Positions 19,239-26,303 of a DNA stretch of 64,000 nt are shown here, piece after piece. How positions within the stretch are numbered: the stretch's first letter is position 1; each line of letters opens with the position of its first letter. The notes beneath the pieces are model-generated. The model made no database searches. It was not told the origin of the DNA and saw only the letters and a list, made by a program, of their open reading frames with translations. Position numbers and translations under genes: made by a program. The stretch is taken from positions 33,935 through 97,934 of the forward strand of contig CACYQB010000015.1 in NCBI GenBank assembly GCA_902776435.1, in the 5' to 3' direction. Origin of the DNA: an uncultured Bacteroidales bacterium. Its GTDB lineage: Bacteria; Bacteroidota; Bacteroidia; Bacteroidales; Muribaculaceae.

Positions 19239-20135
19239 ATGGCACGTAACCTCGTCAACCGCTATGTGTGGCTGGTGGATACCATCAACCGCTATGGGCG
19301 CATCTCGCTCAAGGACTTGAACAAAGCCTGGCTACGCAGTGAGATCAGCGAAGGCAAACCGCTGGCTCGCCGCACGTTCTTCCATTACCGTGATGGGGTG
19401 GAAGAGATGTTTGATATCAACATCCAGTGCGACAAGTCCACATTTGAGTATTATATCGATAACTCGGATGAGGAGAACAACGACCGCCTCAGGTCGTGGC
19501 TGGTGGACTCGGTGTCGATGAGCGGAACTTTGAGTAACGCCCGAGAGGTCAGCGGGCGTATCATGCTCGAGAATGTGCCGTCGGCGCGCGAGCACCTGCC
19601 CGTCATCATCGATGCCTTGAAGCAAGACCGCCGCATCCGTTTTTCCTATAAGAGTTATACGCGCTCGGCAACCACGACTGGCATAGTCCTGGAACCCTAT
19701 TTTGTCAAGATTTTTAAGCAGTTGTGGTATGTCATCGGCCTTAACGTCAAGGACGGTCAGATCAAGACTTATTCGCTTGACCGCATCTCCAGCCTCAACA
19801 TCTTGCAGGAAACTTTTAAGATGCCGGAAAACATCAATCCTGCAGATTTTTTCAAGGACTGTTTCGGCATTATCACCAACAAGAACAATCCCAAGCGCAT
19901 CGTCCTGCGTGTGGAGCCCACCCAGGCCAAATATTTCCGCGCCCTGCCGTTGCACCACTCCCAGCAGGAGGAAATACATGACGACTATTCCATTTTCTCC
20001 TACAAGATGCGTATCACTTACGACCTCAAGGAGGAACTTATGTCCCATGGTGCCAGTATCGAAGTCCTCGAGCCTAAGGAACTGAAAACCCTTATCCGCA
20101 CAGAACTCGAACGGGCCCTCAAACACTATCAATAG
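19239..20135 (+). CDS. WYL-domain transcriptional regulator
   Basis: 298 residues. The N-terminal ~90 residues look like a helix-turn-helix (LVDTINRYGRISLKDLNKAW). Residues ~125-190 form a WYL domain (IRFSYKSYTRSATTTGIVLE, LWYVIGLNVKDGQIKTYSLD), followed by a WCX-like C-terminal part. WYL regulators sense ligands or nucleic acids and control defence, stress and metabolism genes. Position between a wall-sugar symporter and two serine hydrolases suggests it regulates this cluster. That is inference. Confidence 0.85.
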   Translation: MARNLVNRYVWLVDTINRYGRISLKDLNKAWLRSEISEGKPLARRTFFHYRDGVEEMFDINIQCDKSTFEYYIDNSDEENNDRLRSWLVDSVSMSGTLSNAREVSGRIMLENVPSAREHLPVIIDALKQDRRIRFSYKSYTRSATTTGIVLEPYFVKIFKQLWYVIGLNVKDGQIKTYSLDRISSLNILQETFKMPENINPADFFKDCFGIITNKNNPKRIVLRVEPTQAKYFRALPLHHSQQEEIHDDYSIFSYKMRITYDLKEELMSHGASIEVLEPKELKTLIRTELERALKHYQ

Positions 20136-20139
20136 AATC

Positions 20140-21648
20140 ATGAAACGTCAAGTTCTTTTATTATTGGCTTTATTGCCGCTATTGATGGCGGCTCAGGTGG
20201 GTGACCTGCCCCGCAGCACACCCGCTGCCGAGGGCATCAGCACCCAGGCTGTCATCAACATGATGGACTCCCTGATGGCACTGCCCGAGTGTGACATCCA
20301 CCATGTAATGGTCGTGCGCCACGGCAAAGTGGTTGCCGAGATTCATCCTTCGCCTTTCCGTGCCGAAGACAGCCACACGCTCTACTCGGCGAGCAAGACC
20401 TTCAGTGCGCTGGCAGTGGGTATTGCCATCGACGAGAATCTGTTGCGGCTCAGCGACAGGGTGATGACTTTCTTCCCTGACAAGCGCAGTGACCGAGTCA
20501 GCGACAACATGGCCGCCATGACGGTGCGCGACCTGCTGATGATGGCTTCAGGAATTAAACCTGACGGGACGATGCGCAACAATAGCACGGACTGGGTCAA
20601 GGACTGGCTTGCCAAATCCGTTGATAATGAGCCAGGCAGTCTGTTCCAGTATGACTCGATGTGTACCTTCATGCTCAGTGCCATTGTGCAGCGCGTGACG
20701 GGATGTACGATGCTGGAGTATCTCGAGAAGAAACTGTTTGCTCCCATGCACATCACAGTGGCTGACTGGGAATCCAGCCCTGACGGTATCAACACGGGCG
20801 GTTGGGGCCTGCGGGTACAGGCCGAGACGATGGCCAAATTGGGACTGTTGCTGCTCAACAAGGGCAACTGGAACGGTGAGCAACTCGTCAGTGCAGACTA
20901 TGTGACAGAGGCATGCTCGCGCCTCATCGACGGTGGAGCCAAGGAGACCATGCCGCCCACCGACGGCAACCAGGGCTACGGCTATCAGGTATGGCAGAGC
21001 AAGTGGCCGGGTTCGTTCCGTGCCGACGGTGCGATGGGCCAATATACCGTGGTCGTTCCTCAGGAGGACCTTGTAGTGGTCATCCTGGGCATGAAACTTT
21101 ACGGCCACGCCGAATTGGCGTGCATCTGGAACCAACTGATGCCTGGCTTGAAAGATGCTCCACTGCCCCCCGAGAAAAAATTGCAGCAGCGCTTGGAAAA
21201 ACGATGTGCGACGGCCATGTTGCAGTTGCCACACGGTAAGCGTGCGAGCAATCAGAGAAGAGCCATTGTGGGCCAGTCGCTTCAGTTGGCTCATAACCGT
21301 TTTGGCTTGAAGCAAATCACGATCAATGACGGTAGTTTGCGTCTTGCCTACGATGATGGCTGTGAAGAGACATTGGCCATGGGACATCAGAATTGGCAAT
21401 ACAGCACGTTAAACGGCTATCCGTATTACTCAATCAGAGCCATTAACCGCATGCAGGGCTTCAAACACGGCTTTACGGCAGCGACCGCTTATGCCTGGAC
21501 GTCAAAGGCTACGCTAGAGGTGCGTGTTCACTATGTGGATTGGATCAGTGGTTTGAAATTTGTGTTCGACTTGACGAAGCAGGAAGTCACCGTGAGTGAC
21601 ACCTATCCCAATTCCAAACCCGAAACCATTCATTACACGATACAATGA
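20140..21648 (+). CDS. Serine hydrolase of the beta-lactamase/PBP family, copy 1
   Basis: 502 residues with an N-terminal signal peptide (MKRQVLLLLALLPLLMAAQ). The catalytic SxxK motif is S83-A-S-K86 in LYSASKTFSALAVG. The second motif is Y-D-S in FQYDSMCTFML. A C-terminal ~150-residue beta domain follows the hydrolase. Class C-type hydrolases of this kind act as peptidases or esterases on wall or D-amino-acid peptides; true beta-lactamase activity is not implied. It starts 5 bases after the WYL gene and overlaps the next paralogue by 4 bases. Confidence 0.85.
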   Translation: MKRQVLLLLALLPLLMAAQVGDLPRSTPAAEGISTQAVINMMDSLMALPECDIHHVMVVRHGKVVAEIHPSPFRAEDSHTLYSASKTFSALAVGIAIDENLLRLSDRVMTFFPDKRSDRVSDNMAAMTVRDLLMMASGIKPDGTMRNNSTDWVKDWLAKSVDNEPGSLFQYDSMCTFMLSAIVQRVTGCTMLEYLEKKLFAPMHITVADWESSPDGINTGGWGLRVQAETMAKLGLLLLNKGNWNGEQLVSADYVTEACSRLIDGGAKETMPPTDGNQGYGYQVWQSKWPGSFRADGAMGQYTVVVPQEDLVVVILGMKLYGHAELACIWNQLMPGLKDAPLPPEKKLQQRLEKRCATAMLQLPHGKRASNQRRAIVGQSLQLAHNRFGLKQITINDGSLRLAYDDGCEETLAMGHQNWQYSTLNGYPYYSIRAINRMQGFKHGFTAATAYAWTSKATLEVRVHYVDWISGLKFVFDLTKQEVTVSDTYPNSKPETIHYTIQ

Positions 21649-23225
21649 AGCGGTGTTTGGCGCATATATGCCTGCTCTTGATCGCCTGTCTGCCCATGAT
21701 GGGTCAGGTGGGCGAATTGCCACGGTCCACGCCCGAGGCCGAGGGCGTTAATCCCGTCTTGATTTCCAACCTGTGTCATGTGCTGGATTCCAACCCCGAG
21801 GTCGAACTGCATCACCTGATGATTCTGCGACACGGCAAGGTCATCAGCGAGATGCATGCCGCTCCCTATCGGGCCACCGACAAGCATCTGCTCAACAGCG
21901 CCAGCAAGACGGTGACAGGTATGGCCGTGGGGCTGGCTGTGGAGGACAAACTGCTCTCGATTGACGACAAGGTCTCCAAACACCTGCGTGACAAGATGCC
22001 AGCCGAACTGTCGCCCGCGCTGGATAGCCTAACCGTGCGCCACTTGCTCATGATGGCTGCGGGCCGCAAGGAGGACGTTTCTATCTTTATGGGCGAGGAT
22101 GACTGGCTGACGCAGTGGTTTAAGGGCGATTTTGCGGCCGTGGGCAAGGAGTTCCACTATGACTCGATGGTGACGCATGCCCTGGCGATGATCGTCTGCC
22201 GATTAACGGGAAAATCCCTGATGGAGTATGTGCAGGAGCGCATTTTTACCCCGCTTCACATCACCGATGCCGACTGGGAATTGGCGCCAGATGGCGTGGA
22301 GATTGCCGGATGGGGACTCCGCTTGCAGACCGAGAGTGAGGCCAAGTTGGGCCAACTCATGCTGCAAGGCGGCGAGTGGGACGGCAAGCAACTGATCAGC
22401 ATGCACTGGATTCAAGAGATGACCAAGCGCCAGATTCGCACCACCCCTCAACCTGAATTGTCCTTTGTCGAAAAAATCAAGAAATGGCTGCGTAAGGTGA
22501 AGGATTATATCATGTCCTGGTTCACTGGCTACAATAACTCTGCTTATTTTTCGGGTTATGGCTATCAGACAAAGTCGATTCTCAAGCCCTATGCCGAGGC
22601 ATTTTTTGCCGCAGGCTATGGGGGGCAGTTGATTTATGTAGTGCCCAAGTGTGACCTTGTGGTTGTCATCAATGGCAGGGCGGCCGATTACGGCAATGAA
22701 CTGAATGCGTTCTATGACCATCTCATCGTGCCCTTGTTGAGTGGTGATATTCCCGCTGCCCTCCCCGCGTGTGATGCCATAGCGATTGACTTGCCTCAGG
22801 GCGAGGCCTCCCATCCGTTGGAGCGGCGGCTGTTGGGACACCGCATTGTGCTTGGGGAAAATCCTATGGGCATCAAAACGCTGGAGGTGAACCGTAAGGG
22901 CGATGACCGCGTTTTCACTATGGCCGATTTCAGGGGTGACCTGCGCGCTGTAGCCGCTTGTGGAGAGTGGCGCATGACCACTGATGATGTCCGTCCCATC
23001 TATATCATGGACAATCGGATTCAGTTCGTCGGCATGCATCGTCCGTTCACCAGTATTGCTGCCTATGCTTGGCAGGGAGACACGCTTGCCATGCGCGTCG
23101 ATTGGCTCGATGGTGGCGATAACCGTCGCCTGTGGATGACTCTCGATGGCGATGATGTTTCGGTCGCCATCAGCGATGGGTATGATCCCAAATTGACCGA
23201 TACCATTCCTGGAAAATTGCAATGA
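21645..23225 (+). CDS. Serine hydrolase of the beta-lactamase/PBP family, copy 2
   Basis: 526 residues, paralogous to the preceding gene (shared GELPRSTPEAEG, LRHGKVISEMHAAPYRA, ITDADWELAPDGVEIAGWGL). It has a signal peptide, SxxK at S85-A-S-K88 and YDS in FHYDSMVTHALAM. An insert around residues 270-300 (FVEKIKKWLRKVKDYIMSWF) is absent from copy 1 and is amphipathic, possibly a membrane-associating helix. Translation is coupled to copy 1 through an ATGA overlap. Together with NamZ and the symporter it points to a cell-wall processing cluster. Confidence 0.85.
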   Translation: MKRCLAHICLLLIACLPMMGQVGELPRSTPEAEGVNPVLISNLCHVLDSNPEVELHHLMILRHGKVISEMHAAPYRATDKHLLNSASKTVTGMAVGLAVEDKLLSIDDKVSKHLRDKMPAELSPALDSLTVRHLLMMAAGRKEDVSIFMGEDDWLTQWFKGDFAAVGKEFHYDSMVTHALAMIVCRLTGKSLMEYVQERIFTPLHITDADWELAPDGVEIAGWGLRLQTESEAKLGQLMLQGGEWDGKQLISMHWIQEMTKRQIRTTPQPELSFVEKIKKWLRKVKDYIMSWFTGYNNSAYFSGYGYQTKSILKPYAEAFFAAGYGGQLIYVVPKCDLVVVINGRAADYGNELNAFYDHLIVPLLSGDIPAALPACDAIAIDLPQGEASHPLERRLLGHRIVLGENPMGIKTLEVNRKGDDRVFTMADFRGDLRAVAACGEWRMTTDDVRPIYIMDNRIQFVGMHRPFTSIAAYAWQGDTLAMRVDWLDGGDNRRLWMTLDGDDVSVAISDGYDPKLTDTIPGKLQ

Positions 23226-23229
23226 CCGC

Positions 23230-24144
23230 ATGCGAGACATTACTGACATAGCCGATGTAAAGAAGCGCTTCCTGGCTTACCTGACTCTTGAGAAAGGCAT
23301 GAGTGCCAACACCGCTCAGGCTTATAGCGATGATGTGGACAAACTCATGCGTTATCTCAGCGGCAGTGGAGTAGGGGTGGAACATGCTTCGACCGATGAT
23401 CTGGAGCGCTTTGTGTGTTCCTTACAGGACGTGGGCATACAGCCGCGTTCCCAGGCGCGCATCATCAGCGGCGTAAAAGGCTTCTATAAGTTCCTACGCT
23501 TGGAGGGATTTATGGACAAAGACCCGACAGAACTGTTGCCCTCTCCCAAAATCGGACGTCACTTGCCTGAGGTGCTCACCATCGCCGAGATTGATGCCAT
23601 GATCGATTGCATCGACATGTCCAAGGCCGAGGGGCAGCGCAACCGCGCCATTATTGAGACTCTGTATGGCTGTGGCCTGCGTGTAAGCGAGTTGGTGACG
23701 CTCAAACTCTCGCAGTTGTTTATCGAGGAAAAGTATGTCATTATCCAGGGCAAGGGCAATAAGCAACGTGTGGTGCCTATCTCGACGGTCGCCATTGAGC
23801 AGATCAACCTTTACTTGGAGCAAACCCGTTCCCATCAAGTGGTCAAGAAAGGCAGCGAGGACATCTTGTTCCTGAACCGCCGTGGGGCCATGCTCACGCG
23901 TCAGATGATTTTCCACATCGTCAAGCAGTTGTGCGAACTGGCTGGAATCCGCAAGGTCATCAGCCCCCACACCCTGCGCCACAGTTTTGCCACCCATCTG
24001 CTCGAGGGCGGTGCCAATCTGCGTGCCATACAGCAGATGCTGGGCCATGAGAGTATTACCACTACCGAGATTTACGTCCACATCGACCGCACCCGCCTGC
24101 GCGACGAAATCCTCCGCTATCATCCCCGCAACAATAATCAGTAA
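23230..24144 (+). CDS. xerD: Site-specific tyrosine recombinase XerD
   Basis: 304 residues. It has an N-terminal SAM-like DNA-binding domain (YLTLEKGMSANTAQAYSDDV) and a C-terminal catalytic domain with the Arg in YGCGLRVSEL, H247-x-x-R250 (HTLRHSFATH), H273 and nucleophile Tyr282 in TTTEIYVHID. Length, charge and the ending RYHPR match chromosomal XerD, which resolves chromosome dimers at dif. A start at 23230 gives MRDITDIADV. It is 4 bases from the serine hydrolase gene but functionally unrelated. Confidence 0.92.
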   Translation: MRDITDIADVKKRFLAYLTLEKGMSANTAQAYSDDVDKLMRYLSGSGVGVEHASTDDLERFVCSLQDVGIQPRSQARIISGVKGFYKFLRLEGFMDKDPTELLPSPKIGRHLPEVLTIAEIDAMIDCIDMSKAEGQRNRAIIETLYGCGLRVSELVTLKLSQLFIEEKYVIIQGKGNKQRVVPISTVAIEQINLYLEQTRSHQVVKKGSEDILFLNRRGAMLTRQMIFHIVKQLCELAGIRKVISPHTLRHSFATHLLEGGANLRAIQQMLGHESITTTEIYVHIDRTRLRDEILRYHPRNNNQ

Positions 24145-24155
24145 GATTTTTTTAG

Positions 24156-24163
24156 TACATTTG
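24156..24163 (+). promoter_or_regulatory. -7 promoter element for the CotH gene
   Basis: TACATTTG matches TAnnTTTG and lies 44 bases before the start codon at 24208. A clear -33 TTTG is not seen. Confidence 0.45.
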
Positions 24164-24207
24164 CAGTGTGTTTTTTATTAAAACCGATAAGACCTGAAAG
24201 AGAGAAT

Positions 24208-25821
24208 ATGAAAAGATTGTTTTTGCTTGCTATGGTTGTCATGGCACTGGTAGTACCTGCTCGTGCCAATTCTTGGTGGGACAATTTTCAGCCCGACAAT
24301 ACTAACGTGTGGCTGACCTCTACCAACCTGCCTATCGTGTGGATTGATGTGGATGGTGAGATGATTGACCGCGATGAACGCATCACCGCGCGCATGAAGA
24401 TCATTCACAACGGTGACGGACAGACTAACTATGCCGATACTATAGCCCATCCAGGGCAAAATATTGATTACGAGGGATATGTGGCAATCCGTTATCGCGG
24501 CAGTTCCTCTTTTAATATCAGTGATAAGAAGCCCTATTCCTTCAGGCCTCTGGATAAGCCGCTGGAGGAGGGCGGAACCAAGAAGAAGGTCGATATCCTG
24601 GGCATGGGCAAGGACAACAACTGGGCCCTGCTCGCCCCCTATGCCGACAAGAGCATGATGAGGGACTTGCTGGCCTTTGAGGTTTCGCGCCCGTGGATGG
24701 AATATACGCCCCAGGGCCGTTACTGCGAAGTCTTCTTGGATGACATTTATTATGGTGTGTATATCCTCACCGAGGTCGTCTCCAAGGGAAAACACCGCCT
24801 TGACCTGCCTGACCCGGGCGCTGAAGGCGATGAACTCACTGGCGGATATATCATGGAGGTGAACCGCATCGATGGCGAGGTGACCTACACCTCCCGTTAT
24901 CACCCCGTGAGCAATACCGGGCAGCGTTATCCTGATGCGTACATCAGTTTCCAGTACAAGTCTCCTGACTATGAGGAATTGACTACGGACCAGGTGAACT
25001 ATATCAATGGGCGCATTGACCAGATGGAGACTGCCTTGTGGAATTTCAGACCCACTGGCACCGCCAATTATCAGGAGTATCTGGATATGGAGAATTTTGT
25101 AGATTACCAGATTGCCATGGAACTGGGACACAATGTGGATGGCTATCGCTTGAGCGGCAAGTTCTTTAAGCGTCGAGACAGCGAGGATGCGCGTTTCAAG
25201 ATGGTCGTGTGGGACATGAACCTGGCCTACGGCAATTCTGACTATTATCAGGGATGGCGCACCGACACCTGGATGTACCGCAACAACAATACACTCTATA
25301 GCGAGGGCGACCCGCAGTTAATCCCCTTCTGGTGGTACAAACTGAATACCGACCCGAATTATACCTCTGCTCTCAAGAAACGATGGGCGCAATACCGTCG
25401 CAGCAACCTGCGTGAGGACCGCCTGATGGCGACGGTGGACTCGCTGGCCTCAGTGCTGACCTCCCGTGGCGCTGAACGCCGCAACAGTATGGCTTGGCCA
25501 CGTTGGGGCGAGTATGTCTGGCCCAATTACTATATTGCCGACAACTATAAAGATGAGGTGGATTACCTCAAGAACTGGCTCAGTGACCGCATCGCCTGGA
25601 TGGATAGTCAGCTTGGCTTTGACCCCAATGCCCTCGAGCGTGGCGACGTGGATGGCGATGGACGTGTGACGATTGCCGATGTCACCGCCCTCATCGACCG
25701 TCTGCTGAGCGGCACTGCAACGGGCGGCGATGAAGATGTGGCCGACTGTGACCAGGATGGTAACGTAACCATCAGCGACGTGACCGCCCTGATCGACTAC
25801 CTCTTGGGTGGTTCATGGTAA
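24208..25821 (+). CDS. Secreted CotH-family protein with C-terminal dockerin-like domain
   Basis: 537 residues. Start at 24208 is preferred over 24166 because it begins a signal peptide (MKRLFLLAMVVMALVVPARA). Residues ~80-420 match the CotH kinase fold: RGSSSFNISDKKPYSFRPLD, LGMGKDNNWALLAPYADKSM, EVFLDDIYYGVYILTEVVSK and FKMVVWDMNLAYGN. CotH proteins are atypical kinases that phosphorylate secreted proteins. The last ~70 residues carry two dockerin-like calcium loops (DVDGDGRVTIADVTALIDRL, DCDQDGNVTISDVTALIDYL) like those of the LRR protein at 14257-16107. Substrate is unknown. Confidence 0.85.
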   Translation: MKRLFLLAMVVMALVVPARANSWWDNFQPDNTNVWLTSTNLPIVWIDVDGEMIDRDERITARMKIIHNGDGQTNYADTIAHPGQNIDYEGYVAIRYRGSSSFNISDKKPYSFRPLDKPLEEGGTKKKVDILGMGKDNNWALLAPYADKSMMRDLLAFEVSRPWMEYTPQGRYCEVFLDDIYYGVYILTEVVSKGKHRLDLPDPGAEGDELTGGYIMEVNRIDGEVTYTSRYHPVSNTGQRYPDAYISFQYKSPDYEELTTDQVNYINGRIDQMETALWNFRPTGTANYQEYLDMENFVDYQIAMELGHNVDGYRLSGKFFKRRDSEDARFKMVVWDMNLAYGNSDYYQGWRTDTWMYRNNNTLYSEGDPQLIPFWWYKLNTDPNYTSALKKRWAQYRRSNLREDRLMATVDSLASVLTSRGAERRNSMAWPRWGEYVWPNYYIADNYKDEVDYLKNWLSDRIAWMDSQLGFDPNALERGDVDGDGRVTIADVTALIDRLLSGTATGGDEDVADCDQDGNVTISDVTALIDYLLGGSW

Positions 25822-25829
25822 TACCCGTT

Positions 25830-25965
25830 ATGCTCGCTAACGCTCGCAGTTTAGAGCTTAGTGTTTAAAGTTTAAAGGTGCATCCGCATTCCTGAAGCCA
25901 ACAGGAATGCGGATGCCTCATTAAACATTTAACTTTAAACATTAAACTGTGAGCAACGCGAGCAT
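25830..25965. repeat. Long extended hairpin element with a perfect 15-bp core stem
   Basis: The core GCATCCGCATTCCTG (25880-25894) pairs perfectly with CAGGAATGCGGATGC (25902-25916) around loop AAGCCAA. Outside it, TTTAAA-rich arms pair imperfectly, and the outermost ATGCTCGC (25830) pairs with GCGAGCAT (ending 25965). The whole ~136-base spacer can therefore fold into one long hairpin. It may terminate the CotH transcript, but its size and repeat-word content suggest a mobile or dispersed intergenic element. Confidence 0.6.
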
Positions 25966-25984
25966 CAAGCATCAACTTTTTTAC

Positions 25985-25992
25985 TATCTTTG
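25985..25992 (+). promoter_or_regulatory. -7 promoter element immediately upstream of a start codon
   Basis: TATCTTTG ends 5 bases before the ATG at 25998. With the usual ~6-base distance from the -7 box to the transcription start, the mRNA would begin at or near the A of the start codon. Confidence 0.45.
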
Positions 25993-25997
25993 CGGTC

Positions 25998-26297
25998 ATG
26001 GAACACCCTAAGTTTATCATCACCAGTGGCGGCCACTTGCGCCTGGGCATGGTCACTTTGCACCGTGACCTGCTTTTGCCGCATGACCAGTGCCTGGGTG
26101 GCGGTTTTTATGAGTTTGACTATGCGGGCAACATTTTGGTGCTGTCAGGCAAGTCGTTTGATTATGGACCGCCCCGTTGGGGTAAGGTGGATGTGCTTCT
26201 AGTGCCTGAGGCTTACCGTGGCATTCCCATCGTTTATCGTGACCATTGGGGTGAAGAGTTGAACATCACCAGCGTTTTCACCATCAAGTATTATTAG
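25998..26297 (+). CDS. Conserved hypothetical protein, 99 aa
   Basis: I do not recognise a family. The product has no signal peptide or membrane segment. It looks like a compact beta-rich domain (FIITSGGHLRLGMVTLHRDL, GGGFYEFDYAGNILVLSGKS, VDVLLVPEAYRGIPIVYRDH). It sits between a possible leaderless promoter and the FAD/Fe-S oxidoreductase gene, 6 bases away, and is probably co-transcribed with it. G+C content and codon use look like the neighbours. Confidence 0.7.
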   Translation: MEHPKFIITSGGHLRLGMVTLHRDLLLPHDQCLGGGFYEFDYAGNILVLSGKSFDYGPPRWGKVDVLLVPEAYRGIPIVYRDHWGEELNITSVFTIKYY

Positions 26298-26303
26298 ATT
26301 GTT

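Noticed and set aside
22203-23249. A 348-codon minus-strand frame over the second serine hydrolase
   Set aside because: The opposite strand encodes a family member with intact motifs and a paralogue; the minus frame has no signal or known domain.
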